From Pelagibius sp036570545 (lineage in GTDB: Bacteria; Pseudomonadota; Alphaproteobacteria; Kiloniellales; Kiloniellaceae), in the NCBI GenBank assembly GCA_036570545.1, contig DATCXZ010000345.1, forward strand, positions 1-22,321: 22,321 nucleotides of DNA, read 5' to 3'. The number at the start of each line of letters is the position of its first letter. Within the stretch, counting starts at the first letter, position 1. The position numbers and the translations under genes were made by a program. The notes beneath the pieces are model-generated. The model was given only the letters and a program-made list of their open reading frames with translations. It was not told where the DNA came from and made no database searches. Of this stretch, positions 6,791-14,442 are shown in pieces.

Positions 6791-7468
6791 TCAGTCGACG
6801 AACTCGCAGCCCTTCTCGCGCAGCGTCTTGTCGACCCAGCTCCGGTCGGTCTCTCCCCGGAGCGTGGCAGCCATCTGGCGTTCTTCGGCCTCGCTCTTCG
6901 CCCTCGCCCGCTCGAGAACCTGCGCAGCAGAGGCGCGGGGAACGGCCAGCACGCCGTCCATATCGCCGAGAACCAGGTCGCCCGGCTGGATCACCATGCC
7001 GGCGAGGCTGATCGCGAAGCCGATTTCGCCCGGGCCGTCCTTGTAGGGTCCGCGGTGGGTGACGCCCACGGCATAGACCGGAAGGTTGCGTTCCAGGAAG
7101 GCATCCCTGTCGCGCACCGCCCCGTTGATGACGAGACCGGCAACACCGCGCACGATGGCATGCGTCAGCATCAACTCGCCGAACAGCGAGTTGGTGACGT
7201 CGCCGCCTGCGTCGCAAACGATGACGTCGCCGGGCTGGGCCATGTCGATCGCCTTGTGCAGCATCAGGTTGTCGCCGGGGCGCATTCGCACGGTGAGGGC
7301 CGGTCCCGCCAGCTTGCCGTCCCGGTGCATCGGCCGCAGGTCGCTGCCGCCGGCATCCATCCGCGCCATGGAGTCGCTGACGTTGGCGACCGGGATCGGC
7401 CCGAACGCCTCGACCAGCGAGGCTTCGATCCTTTGCCAGTTCTTCCTGATGCGAAAACCTTCACTCAT
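6791..7468 (-). CDS. RraA/HMG-aldolase family protein, probable 4-carboxy-4-hydroxy-2-oxoadipate aldolase
   Basis: This 225-residue protein of the RraA-like fold has the family features GPALTVRMRPGDNLMLHKAI, a D-A-G-G-D strand and FGELMLTHAIVRGVAGLVIN ending in G-A-V-R-D. R119-D120 and E98 match the substrate and metal-water residues of class II HMG/CHA aldolases. These cleave 4-carboxy-4-hydroxy-2-oxoadipate to pyruvate and oxaloacetate and can also decarboxylate oxaloacetate. The gene lies 30 bases after ligJ, whose product would be its substrate, so an aldolase role fits far better than RNase E inhibition, the role that gave RraA its name. AAGGAA precedes ATG 7468. It is the last gene of the tctCBA-ligJ operon. 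Sequence alone cannot exclude another 2-oxo acid substrate. Confidence 0.85.
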   Translation of the reverse strand: MSEGFRIRKNWQRIEASLVEAFGPIPVANVSDSMARMDAGGSDLRPMHRDGKLAGPALTVRMRPGDNLMLHKAIDMAQPGDVIVCDAGGDVTNSLFGELMLTHAIVRGVAGLVINGAVRDRDAFLERNLPVYAVGVTHRGPYKDGPGEIGFAISLAGMVIQPGDLVLGDMDGVLAVPRASAAQVLERARAKSEAEERQMAATLRGETDRSWVDKTLREKGCEFVD

Positions 7469-7498
7469 TCCTGGATTTCCTTGTTTTCTGCGCGGCGA

Positions 7499-8521
7499 TC
7501 AGGCGGCAACCTGGGGCAGCTTCAGCCTGCTGAAGACCTTGAGCGCATTCTCATAGAAAATCTTCTCCTTGTCCGCCGCGCTGAGGTGCGTGTTGGCGTC
7601 GATGTACCGGCGGGTGTCGTCGAAGAAGTGCCCAGTGTCGGGGTCTGCGCAGCGCACGGCGCCGTGCATCTCCGAGGCAAAGAGCACGTTGTCCACCGGC
7701 ACGACCTCGGCCAGCAGATCGATGCCCGGCTGGTGGTACACGCAGGTATCGAAGAACAGGTTGCCGGACATCAGCGCCGCCGGCTCCTGCCGCTTCATGT
7801 CGAGAGCGATGCCGCGATAGCGGCCCCAGTGATAGGGAACGGCGCCGCCGCCGTGCGGAATGATGAGCCGGAGCTTGGGAAACCGCTCGAAGAGGTCGGA
7901 GCGCAGCAACTGCATGAAGGCGGAGGTATCCGCATTGATGTAGTGCGCGCCGGTGAAATGGAAGTTCGGATTGCAGGAGTCGCTGACATGGATCATCGCC
8001 GGCACGTCGAGCTCCACCAGCGCCTCGTAGACCGGGAACCACCAGGGATCGGTGAGCGGTGGGTCGGTCCAGTAGCCGCCGCTCGGGTCGGGATTGAGAT
8101 TGCACCCGATGAACCCCATTTCCTCGACGCAGCGCTTCAGCTCGGGGATCGCGTTCTCCGGCGGGCAGCCCGGCGACTGGGGAAGCTGGCAGACCGGCGC
8201 GAAATTGCTGGGATAGAGGTCGCAGATGCGCCGGATGAGATCGTTGCAGACCCGCGACCACTGGCGGCTCATCTCCTCGTTGCCGATGTGATGGCCCATG
8301 CCGCCGGCGCGGGGCGAGAAGATGGTGAGGTCGGTGCCCCGCTCCCGCTGCAGGCGAAGCTGGTGCGCCTCGAGTCCTTCGCGGATCTGGTCGTCCGTGA
8401 TCGCGGGGCCGTCGGGCGCGCGCATCTTGGAGCGCTCACCATGGACGTCGATCTGCTCCTGCCGCCAAACCTTCAGGTCATCAGGCGCTGTGGTGTAGTG
8501 GCCATGGCAATCAATAATCAT
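7499..8521 (-). CDS. ligJ: 4-oxalomesaconate hydratase
   Basis: This 340-residue amidohydrolase-superfamily enzyme is a close match to LigJ of Sphingobium SYK-6. Shared blocks include MIIDCHGHYTTAP, CVEEMGFIGCNLNPDPSGG, PPLTDPWWFPVYE, IPHGGGAVPYHWGR, FFDTCVYHQPGIDLL and DNVLFASEM. The zinc ligands and catalytic residue of LigJ fall at the same numbers here: H6, H8, H178 and E284, with H223 also kept. LigJ hydrates 4-oxalomesaconate to 4-carboxy-4-hydroxy-2-oxoadipate in the protocatechuate 4,5-cleavage and gallate pathways. It sits 19 bases after tctA and 30 bases before the rraA/aldolase gene. GGAAAG lies upstream of ATG 8521. Family and reaction are among the best supported calls in the window. 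Confidence 0.9.
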   Translation of the reverse strand: MIIDCHGHYTTAPDDLKVWRQEQIDVHGERSKMRAPDGPAITDDQIREGLEAHQLRLQRERGTDLTIFSPRAGGMGHHIGNEEMSRQWSRVCNDLIRRICDLYPSNFAPVCQLPQSPGCPPENAIPELKRCVEEMGFIGCNLNPDPSGGYWTDPPLTDPWWFPVYEALVELDVPAMIHVSDSCNPNFHFTGAHYINADTSAFMQLLRSDLFERFPKLRLIIPHGGGAVPYHWGRYRGIALDMKRQEPAALMSGNLFFDTCVYHQPGIDLLAEVVPVDNVLFASEMHGAVRCADPDTGHFFDDTRRYIDANTHLSAADKEKIFYENALKVFSRLKLPQVAA

Positions 8522-8540
8522 CGCATCTTTCCGCTAATTG

Positions 8541-10079
8541 TCACTCGTCCGTATTCAGCGGCCCCGCCGCCTTGCTCCCGCCCGCGCCCTGCGCCGCGAT
8601 CTTGGCGGTCAGGCGCCGGAGCGGCCGGCGGAACAGCATCAAGAACAGGAGAACCAGCGTCAGCGCCAGGACCGTCCCGCTGATGGCGCTGCTGAAGAAA
8701 TAGGAAGCCTCGCCGCGCCCCATGATCATCGCGCGGCGGAAGTTCTCCTCCAGCATCGGGCTCAGCACGAAGCCGATCAGCAGCGGCGCCGGCGAGAAAT
8801 TGTAGCAGCGCAACAGATAGCCGGCCACGCCGAACACCAGCGTCAGGTAGACGTCGAACACGCTGTTGCTGAGGCTGAAGGAGCCGAGGCAGATCAACAC
8901 CACGATCGCCGGATAGAGATAGCGGTAGGGAATGTTCAGGAACGAGACCCAGAAGCCGATCAGCGGGATGTTCAGCACCAGAAGCAGCAGATTGCCGATC
9001 CAGAAGCTTGCGACGAGGCCCCAGAACAGTTCCGGTTCGGCGCTGATCAGCGTGGGCCCCGGGATGATGCCATGGATCATCAGCGCGCCGATGATGACCG
9101 CCATGGTCGGACTGCCGGGAATTCCGAGCGCCAGCGTCGGCACGAAGGCGGTTTGCGCCGCCGCGTTGTTGGCAGATTCCGGTGCGGCGATGCCTTCGAT
9201 CGCGCCCTGTCCGAACGCCTCCGGGCGACGCGACAGCCGCCGCTCGGTCGCATAGCTGGCGATGGTTGCGACGGTCGGCCCGGTTCCCGGCAGCGGCCCG
9301 AAGAAGCAGCCATAGCCGGCGCCGCGCAGCGTCGCCAGGATGGAGCGCTTCCATTCCCGCGCGGTGGGCAGCATGGCGCGGAGCCTGACATCGTGACGCG
9401 GCCGGTAGTCGCTCCCCCGGATCGAGGCGATGACCTCCGAGAGGCCGAACAGGCCCATGGCGAGCGGCACCAGGTGCAGCCCCTCGAGCAGGTATTGAAA
9501 GCCGAAGGTATAGCGCTCGGTGCCGTCGTAGATGTCGATGCCGATCGTGCCGGCCAACGCGCCGATGGCGGCCATCACGGTATTCTTCGCGGGGTCGGAT
9601 CCGCCGATGGTGGAGACCGCGATGAGGCAGAACAAGATGAGCGCGAAGTACTCGGCCGGGCCGAAGGCCATGGCGACATCCACGATCACCGGCGTCAGCC
9701 AGGACAGCACCAGGATGCCGATGCTTCCCCCGATGAAGGACGCGACGGTCGTCATGAACAGGGCGACCGAGGCGCGACCCTGTTTCGCCATGGGATGGCC
9801 GTCGAGGCAGGTGATGGCGTTGGCCGGCGTGCCGGGCACGTTCAACAGAATGGAGGAGATCGAGCCGCCGTACTCGGCGCCGTAGTAGACTCCCGCCAGC
9901 ATGACGATGCCTGTCGTCGGCTCCATCGCGAAGGTGAGCGGCATCAGCAACGAGATCGCCGCCAGCGCGCCGATGCCGGGAATGGCGCCGATCGCCGTGC
10001 CGACGAAGACCCCGCCGAAGCAGGCCAGCAGGTTCTGCGGCAGCAGGGCGACGGAAAGGCCGAGAGCGAAGTTCTCCAT
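8541..10079 (-). CDS. tctA: Tripartite tricarboxylate transporter large permease TctA (system 1)
   Basis: This 512-residue polytopic membrane protein is of the TctA family (PF01970). The duplicated signature is seen as GAIPGIG (31-37) and GPLPGTG (261-267). YYGAEYGGSISSILLNVPGT and GIAAPESANNAAAQTAF are family-typical, and the tail shows PLLIGFVLSPMLEENFRRA. It forms the transport pore of a binding-protein-dependent secondary transporter for carboxylates. ATG 10079 is 2 bases after the tctB stop, pointing to coupled translation; the open frame extends upstream, but that part overlaps tctB in another frame. It is clearly of the same clade as the third system's TctA in this window. The operon companions ligJ and rraA suggest a tricarboxylate related to oxalomesaconate, which is inference. 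Confidence 0.93.
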   Translation of the reverse strand: MENFALGLSVALLPQNLLACFGGVFVGTAIGAIPGIGALAAISLLMPLTFAMEPTTGIVMLAGVYYGAEYGGSISSILLNVPGTPANAITCLDGHPMAKQGRASVALFMTTVASFIGGSIGILVLSWLTPVIVDVAMAFGPAEYFALILFCLIAVSTIGGSDPAKNTVMAAIGALAGTIGIDIYDGTERYTFGFQYLLEGLHLVPLAMGLFGLSEVIASIRGSDYRPRHDVRLRAMLPTAREWKRSILATLRGAGYGCFFGPLPGTGPTVATIASYATERRLSRRPEAFGQGAIEGIAAPESANNAAAQTAFVPTLALGIPGSPTMAVIIGALMIHGIIPGPTLISAEPELFWGLVASFWIGNLLLLVLNIPLIGFWVSFLNIPYRYLYPAIVVLICLGSFSLSNSVFDVYLTLVFGVAGYLLRCYNFSPAPLLIGFVLSPMLEENFRRAMIMGRGEASYFFSSAISGTVLALTLVLLFLMLFRRPLRRLTAKIAAQGAGGSKAAGPLNTDE

Positions 10080-10081
10080 CG

Positions 10082-10516
10082 TCAGGGAATCCGGAAGGGC
10101 GCCAGCGGCAGCCCGAGTCCGTAGGAAAACAGCACCCAGGTGCCGAACCCGAAGACGAACGCGTAGACTGCGAAGAAGACATAGCGGCTGCGCACCTGCC
10201 CGGCATAGGCGGCGACCATGCAGAGGACGACGGCCGGCACCAGGCCGAGGCGCTCGACAACCAGCGCGAACAGCAGCACCGCCGTGACGATGGCCAGGAA
10301 GGGGCGGCGGTCCAACTCCGCTATCGGCCCGCTCTGTCCGAAGATCATCCCATAGAGCGCGAGAAGGACGATCGTGGCTGAGAGGATCAGCGGGTAGACC
10401 GCGGCGCCGATGTTGTTGGCGGTCCCGAAGTTGTATCCGAGCGCGATGGCCGCCGACCCGGCGCCGAAAAAGGCCAGAAAAAGCCAAGGCGGGTCGCGAA
10501 GGATCTTTCGAATCAT
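10082..10516 (-). CDS. tctB: Tripartite tricarboxylate transporter small membrane subunit TctB (system 1)
   Basis: This 144-residue protein has four predicted membrane segments (about residues 10-30, 37-57, 72-110 as two, and 114-135). It has the N-terminal AALGYNFGTANNIGAAVYP-like pattern common in TctB: a small hydrophobic start, then a G-x-G-x-x-x-Y-P turn. The sequence is weakly conserved in the family. The call rests on size, topology and position between tctC and tctA. No strong Shine-Dalgarno sequence is visible before ATG 10516, which fits low expression relative to the binding protein. The stop lies 2 bases before the tctA start. Confidence 0.85.
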   Translation of the reverse strand: MIRKILRDPPWLFLAFFGAGSAAIALGYNFGTANNIGAAVYPLILSATIVLLALYGMIFGQSGPIAELDRRPFLAIVTAVLLFALVVERLGLVPAVVLCMVAAYAGQVRSRYVFFAVYAFVFGFGTWVLFSYGLGLPLAPFRIP

Positions 10517-10579
10517 TTCTATCTCAGCGGGGGTCGCCGACGGTGCCGTCGACGATGGCAGGACGCAGGCCGCGTGCAG

Positions 10580-10611
10580 GATGCGCTCGCGCCCTCCGGC
10601 GCGAGCGCATC
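10580..10611 (-). promoter_or_regulatory. Perfect 14-base-pair intercistronic hairpin between tctC and tctB (system 1)
   Basis: GATGCGCTCGCGCC (10580-10593) pairs perfectly with GGCGCGAGCGCATC (10598-10611) around a CTCC loop. The stem starts 7 bases after the stop of the binding-protein gene. No T-run follows on the minus strand, so it looks like an mRNA-protecting or processing hairpin that would raise binding-protein expression over the permease, rather than a full terminator. Confidence 0.7.
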
Positions 10612-10618
10612 TCTACGA

Positions 10619-11587
10619 TCACTGCCGGAAAACAGGATTGTCCAGGACCTTGCGCCACCAGGCGAGCTCTTCCTCCATGAACTGGCCGAATTGCTCGGGC
10701 GAATCGGAGACCGTAACCTCGGTGCCGATGCTCGCGAGGCGCTTCTTGAGTTCTTCGGACTGCGGCATCGTCTTCATCGCATCGTAGAGCCGGCCGATCG
10801 CCTCCGGCGGCGTGCCGTCCGGAGCGACGAGGCCGTACCAGGAACCCATCTCCATGCCCTCCAGACCGGCTTCGCCGGTGGTCGGCACATCCGGCAGCAG
10901 CTCCGAGCGCTTCTTCGCGGCCAGGGCGAGCGGCCGCACCGCGCCCGTGCCGACGTGCGCGATGAACGACGGAATGTTGTTCATGTAGATATGCACGCGC
11001 CCGGCGAGGAGATCGTTCATTGCATCGCCGGCACCCTTGTAGGGGACGTGCGTGAGCGATGATCCCGTCTTCTCGTTGTAGAGTTCACCGGCGACATGCG
11101 CCACGGTGCCGACGCCGCCCGAGGCATAGTTGAGCGGCGCGCCGCCGGAGGTGAGCGCGATCAGTTCCTCCAGGGTCTGTGCTTCCACGGAAGGGTGCAC
11201 CACGATGAGCACCGAGGAGATAACCGCGACACTGACCGGATCGAAGTCGGCGAGCGGATCATAGCCGACGTCGCGCAGCACCGGGTTCACCGAGTGGCTG
11301 CCCGCCGTCGCGAACAGCAGCGTGTAGCCGTCCGGCTCGGCGCCCGCGACGAGCTTCGAGCCCACCGAGCCGCCGCCGCCGCCGCGGTTCTCGATCACGA
11401 CTGGCTGGCCGAGCTCCTTCGACAGGTGGTCGGAGACGATCCTGGCGATGGTGTCGGTGTTGCCGCCGGCCGAGAAGGGCACCACCACCGTGACCGCCCG
11501 CTCGGGATAGTCCGCATGGGCCGCCTGGGCAAAGCCCAGGGTGAGAGCTAGGCCGGCAGCGGCCAGCTTGATCGTTCTGTTGAGCAT
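10619..11587 (-). CDS. tctC: TctC/Bug family periplasmic solute-binding protein (system 1)
   Basis: This 322-residue protein has a Sec signal peptide (cut after AHA at residue 25). The TctC/Bug signature follows: YPERAVTVVVPFSAGGNTD, then IVSDHLSKELGQPVVIENR, a glycine run, and EPDGYTLLFAT. A second conserved block is VPYKGAGDAMNDLLAGRVH. Such proteins bind carboxylates (citrate, tricarballylate, phthalates, nicotinate and others) and deliver them to TctAB. The start chosen is ATG 11587 with a strong GGGAGGA; the in-frame ATG 20 codons upstream has no such support and would add a basic stretch before the signal. It heads the tctC-tctB-tctA-ligJ-rraA operon and is divergent from the LysR-type gene. 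Confidence 0.93.
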   Translation of the reverse strand: MLNRTIKLAAAGLALTLGFAQAAHADYPERAVTVVVPFSAGGNTDTIARIVSDHLSKELGQPVVIENRGGGGGSVGSKLVAGAEPDGYTLLFATAGSHSVNPVLRDVGYDPLADFDPVSVAVISSVLIVVHPSVEAQTLEELIALTSGGAPLNYASGGVGTVAHVAGELYNEKTGSSLTHVPYKGAGDAMNDLLAGRVHIYMNNIPSFIAHVGTGAVRPLALAAKKRSELLPDVPTTGEAGLEGMEMGSWYGLVAPDGTPPEAIGRLYDAMKTMPQSEELKKRLASIGTEVTVSDSPEQFGQFMEEELAWWRKVLDNPVFRQ

Positions 11588-11874
11588 TCTTTTCCTCCCG
11601 ATTTTTGCCAGCACTAGACCACGATGGCCGCGGCGCCTCCACGACAATTTCGCTATACTACGATCTAATTTTCTTATACGGATGTGAAAGGCGGTGGGAA
11701 ACGCCGAACGATATGCGGGACGTCATTGCAAAATAATCCATGTATTATCAAGAGGTTTCTCCTTACGTGCCCCGGCATGCAGCGGCAATCTCCCTTCCAG
11801 CAGTTGCGCATTCTGATTGTGGCGCCCCTTCCTCTCAAACCTAGGCCGGGGGCCGCGCCGAGCGGTGGAATGGG
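11588..11874. promoter_or_regulatory. Divergent control region between the tctC operon and the LysR-type gene
   Basis: This interval of 287 bases is AT-richer than its surroundings at about 11640-11760. It contains an inverted repeat ATAAT-N6-ATTAT (11733-11748), a reasonable candidate for regulator binding, and a stretch with TATAC, TAATTTT and TTATAC (11654-11678) that could hold the tctC promoter. No classical T-N11-A site is centred on the repeat. Divergent placement is the usual arrangement for LysR-type regulators and their targets. The exact boxes are inference. Confidence 0.5.
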
Positions 11875-13098
11875 GTGAGGGAAGCCAACGACAGCATCTC
11901 GCTCAGGCATCTGAGCGCGTTCATGGCGGCGCTGGAGCAGGGCCGCATCGCCGGTGCCAGTCGCCGGATACGCCGCAGCTCGTCCGCCATCGCGCGATCC
12001 ATCGGCATTCTGGAGCAGGAATTGGGGCGGCCTTTGCTGGCTCGCTCCCAACGCGGGCTGGCCCCGACGGCCGAAGGCGCGCTGGTCGCTGCGCGCTGTC
12101 AGATCATCGGGGAAGAGCTATCCGCCCTGCAGGACGTCCTGAGGCGCTCCGGCAGCCGCGCGGCAAGCTCCGGCGGCGCCTCGGCCCTGCGCATGCAGTT
12201 CGACGTGTCGCATCTGCGGGCGCTGGCCACCGTGCACGATTTCGGCTCGGTTCAGCGGGCTTCGCAGCTTCTGGGAATCTCGCAGCCCGCGGTGTCGTCA
12301 TCGATCCGTCATCTGGAGGCGGACCTGGGGATAGAACTCTTCTCGCGCACCCCTAAGGGCATGATGGCCACACCGGCCGGCGTCTTGGGCGCTCTCTGCG
12401 CCAAGCGCATCCTGGCGGAGCTGCGCAAGATGAAGGACGATATCGCCTCCATCGACGGCGGCTCGTCGGGATTGGTCTGTGTCGGCGGCCTCGCCTATTC
12501 GCGCAAGACGCTCCTGCCCGAGGCCATCAGGCGCACGCTCTGGGCCTTCCCGCGCATCGTGGTGCGCACCGTCGAGGGTCCGATCGGGGCCCTGATCGGC
12601 GCGATGCATGCCGGCGACATCGATGCGCTGATCTGCGCGCGGCCGGATTCCACCCTCCTGGACGGCGTTTCCGTCGAGCCCATCGTGCGCGACCGCATGG
12701 GACTCTTTGTCGCCAGCCATCACCCCCTGGCGCGCCGGCGAGGTCTCGCGGCGCAGGACCTTTTGCCGTTTTCCTTCATCCTGCCGCCGGTCGGCAGCAT
12801 CACCCGGAACCTGCTCGACGACACCTTCGCCACCGCGACAGGCAACCGGCCGCAGGGTGCGGTGGAGACAAGCTCCTATTCCTTGATCAGCAAGCTGCTG
12901 CTCAGCTCTAATCAAATCTCCTTCCGCTCGATGTCGGAGTTCGAGGACGAGATGCGAACCGGCGAGATCGTGCCGCTCGATCTGACCTTTGAGCTTCCCG
13001 GCCGGGCCATCTGCCTCTTGCAGCGACGCAAGGGCAAGCCGACCGCCGCCGTCGAGGATTTCCTCGCTGTCATTCGCGAGGTCGCGGGCGAGCTTTGA
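11875..13098 (+). CDS. LysR-type regulator with two tandem HTH domains
   Basis: This 407-residue protein is about 100 residues longer than ordinary LysR regulators (about 300). The extra length is a second complete LysR-type HTH. The first spans about residues 8-70: SLRHLSAFMAALEQGRIAG, then LEQELGRPLLARSQRGLAPT. The second spans about 112-172: VSHLRALATVHDFGSVQRAS, then LLGISQPAVSSSIRHLEADL and GIELFSRTPKGMMATPAG. The effector domain follows (about 198-403) with the usual LysR_substrate features. The GTG start at 11875 is preceded by GGTGGA. It is divergent from the tctC-ligJ-rraA operon, the probable target. The likely inducer is an intermediate such as oxalomesaconate or the transported acid, which is inference. 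Confidence 0.9.
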   Translation: MREANDSISLRHLSAFMAALEQGRIAGASRRIRRSSSAIARSIGILEQELGRPLLARSQRGLAPTAEGALVAARCQIIGEELSALQDVLRRSGSRAASSGGASALRMQFDVSHLRALATVHDFGSVQRASQLLGISQPAVSSSIRHLEADLGIELFSRTPKGMMATPAGVLGALCAKRILAELRKMKDDIASIDGGSSGLVCVGGLAYSRKTLLPEAIRRTLWAFPRIVVRTVEGPIGALIGAMHAGDIDALICARPDSTLLDGVSVEPIVRDRMGLFVASHHPLARRRGLAAQDLLPFSFILPPVGSITRNLLDDTFATATGNRPQGAVETSSYSLISKLLLSSNQISFRSMSEFEDEMRTGEIVPLDLTFELPGRAICLLQRRKGKPTAAVEDFLAVIREVAGEL

Positions 13099-13138
13099 TA
13101 CCCGCCCCGCGCGCTACCGGCGCATCAAAATCCTGGCG

Positions 13139-13948
13139 CTATGCCGTGACCTCGACGGCAAGCGGCCGTACCGGGGACGCCGTAGCCCCTACCAGCTTCA
13201 GCGGGGCCATGACGAAGAGAAACTCCGCAGGCCCGGCTGCCGCCAGATGCTCGAGATCGAGAGTCTCGATGATCGGCACGCCATGGTCGACGAGGAGGAT
13301 CTTGTGGCCCGGCAGCTCGGACAGGCCCTTGCCGGCGGGGATATGCTCGAAGGCAATGGTGTCCGAGCCCACGACCTTGACACCCAGGCTGCAGAGCCAG
13401 TCGATGGCTTCCACACCGGGTCCCGGCATGCCGCCCTCGAAGTCGAGATAGGTCTTTCCATCGTCCCAGTGGCGCCCCCAGCCGGTGCGCACGAGGACCG
13501 CATCGCCGCGTCGGATCGCGATGCCTGCGACGCGCGCCGCCTGCTCCAGGTCGGCTCGCGTGATCTCGTAGCCCGGCGCCCCGGCGTGGGCGCCGACATG
13601 GCGGGGCACGTCGAGCAGGACGCCGCGGCCGAAGATCGGTGGCAGCGTCTCGGCGCCATGCTGCTTGAACCGTCCGCCGGTCTGCGCCTCGGCCGCGTCC
13701 ACATCGCCATGCAGCCGGCCAGCGTGGGAGAAGTGGCTGAGGGCGTCCACGTGAGTCCCGACATGACCGCCGGTGATGATGATCTCGTTGGCCGCCGAAG
13801 TGTCGCCGGGCCGGCAGCGATCGCCGTGACGCCGTTCCAGGATCATCTGGAACGGCGGATGGTTGGGGGACTGCGGCATGCCCCGCTGGAGCGGCCGGCC
13901 GAGGTCGAAGACCCGTGCCGTGCCGAGGCTGTCCAGCAGGCTCACCAT
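13139..13948 (-). CDS. Cyclase family protein (PF04199, kynurenine formamidase-like metal-dependent hydrolase)
   Basis: This 269-residue enzyme has the cyclase-family metal motif HVGTHVDALSH (H62, H66, D68, H72). Upstream is FDLGRPLQRGMP, downstream IRRGDAVLVRTGW and KVVGSDTIAFEH. Characterised members hydrolyse N-formylkynurenine, isatin and related amides or lactones with bound manganese or zinc. This one could open a lactone or amide form of the transported acid. ATG 13948 is chosen because it overlaps the end of the tctB-like gene (ATGGTGA, 7 bases), which favours coupled translation; an in-frame TTG lies 7 codons upstream. It is the last gene of the MmgE-TTT operon and converges on the LysR-type gene 40 bases away. 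The substrate is not readable. Confidence 0.88.
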   Translation of the reverse strand: MVSLLDSLGTARVFDLGRPLQRGMPQSPNHPPFQMILERRHGDRCRPGDTSAANEIIITGGHVGTHVDALSHFSHAGRLHGDVDAAEAQTGGRFKQHGAETLPPIFGRGVLLDVPRHVGAHAGAPGYEITRADLEQAARVAGIAIRRGDAVLVRTGWGRHWDDGKTYLDFEGGMPGPGVEAIDWLCSLGVKVVGSDTIAFEHIPAGKGLSELPGHKILLVDHGVPIIETLDLEHLAAAGPAEFLFVMAPLKLVGATASPVRPLAVEVTA

Positions 13949-14442
13949 CCGATCAGGCTCGTCGGCCAACGCAGGTGCATCAGATAGGTCACCGCGAACA
14001 GCGCCGCGACCAGGGCGGCAACGCTCAGACCGACGAACGGATAGCTCATTCGTCCTTCGAGCCGCAGGAAGGCGCCCAGGAAGACGGCACTGGCAACCGG
14101 CAGGCTCACAATACCGATCAGCGCGACGTAGCCGACCATCCAGCCAAGATAGTACGCCGTGGTCCAGAAGCGCTTGCGTTCCTCAGCATCGGTCAGCGGA
14201 TCGCCGACGCTGTACTCTTCGATCGACGACGGCGCGCGATTTGCGGCGTCGCCACCGGGGGCTCGGAGCCGTCGCAGCTCGGCAAGCAGCAGAGGCAGGG
14301 AAAGCGCCGCGCCGGCGACCGAGACATAGAGCGGCATGTAGCGGGCGAGACGCGAGAAGGAGAGCGCCTCGAAACCGGCGTAGGCAAACAGGCAAAGGAC
14401 CGCGATTGTGAAGCCTACGCGCAACCATTCCCGAGGATTCAT
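13942..14442 (-). CDS. tctB: Tripartite tricarboxylate transporter small membrane subunit, TctB-like (system 2)
   Basis: This 166-residue protein has an N-terminal membrane segment (about 9-28), another at about 37-54, and a hydrophilic loop (about 56-90, TDAEERKRFW). Two or three closely packed segments follow (about 93-160). It is longer than the other two TctB proteins because of the loop. Identification rests on size, topology and direct linkage to tctA: its ATG overlaps the tctA stop as ATGA (14439-14442). Its gene order (after tctA) differs from systems 1 and 3, where tctB precedes tctA. Sequence conservation in this family is low, so the call depends on context. Confidence 0.82.
   Translation of the reverse strand: MNPREWLRVGFTIAVLCLFAYAGFEALSFSRLARYMPLYVSVAGAALSLPLLLAELRRLRAPGGDAANRAPSSIEEYSVGDPLTDAEERKRFWTTAYYLGWMVGYVALIGIVSLPVASAVFLGAFLRLEGRMSYPFVGLSVAALVAALFAVTYLMHLRWPTSLIGW

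Noticed and set aside
6791..7468. Calling the RraA-like protein an RNase E activity regulator
   Set aside because: It keeps the Arg-Asp aldolase residues and directly follows ligJ, whose product is the aldolase substrate; context favours a metabolic enzyme.
7055..8683. Open frame of 542 codons on the plus strand opposite rraA and ligJ
   Set aside because: Low-complexity Val/Gly/Arg/His composition; the opposite strand encodes clear LigJ and RraA-family proteins.
11733..11748. Treating ATAAT-N6-ATTAT as a classical LysR T-N11-A site
   Set aside because: The repeat is even-sized and its centre does not fit a T-N11-A box; it is kept only as a generic inverted repeat in the control region.
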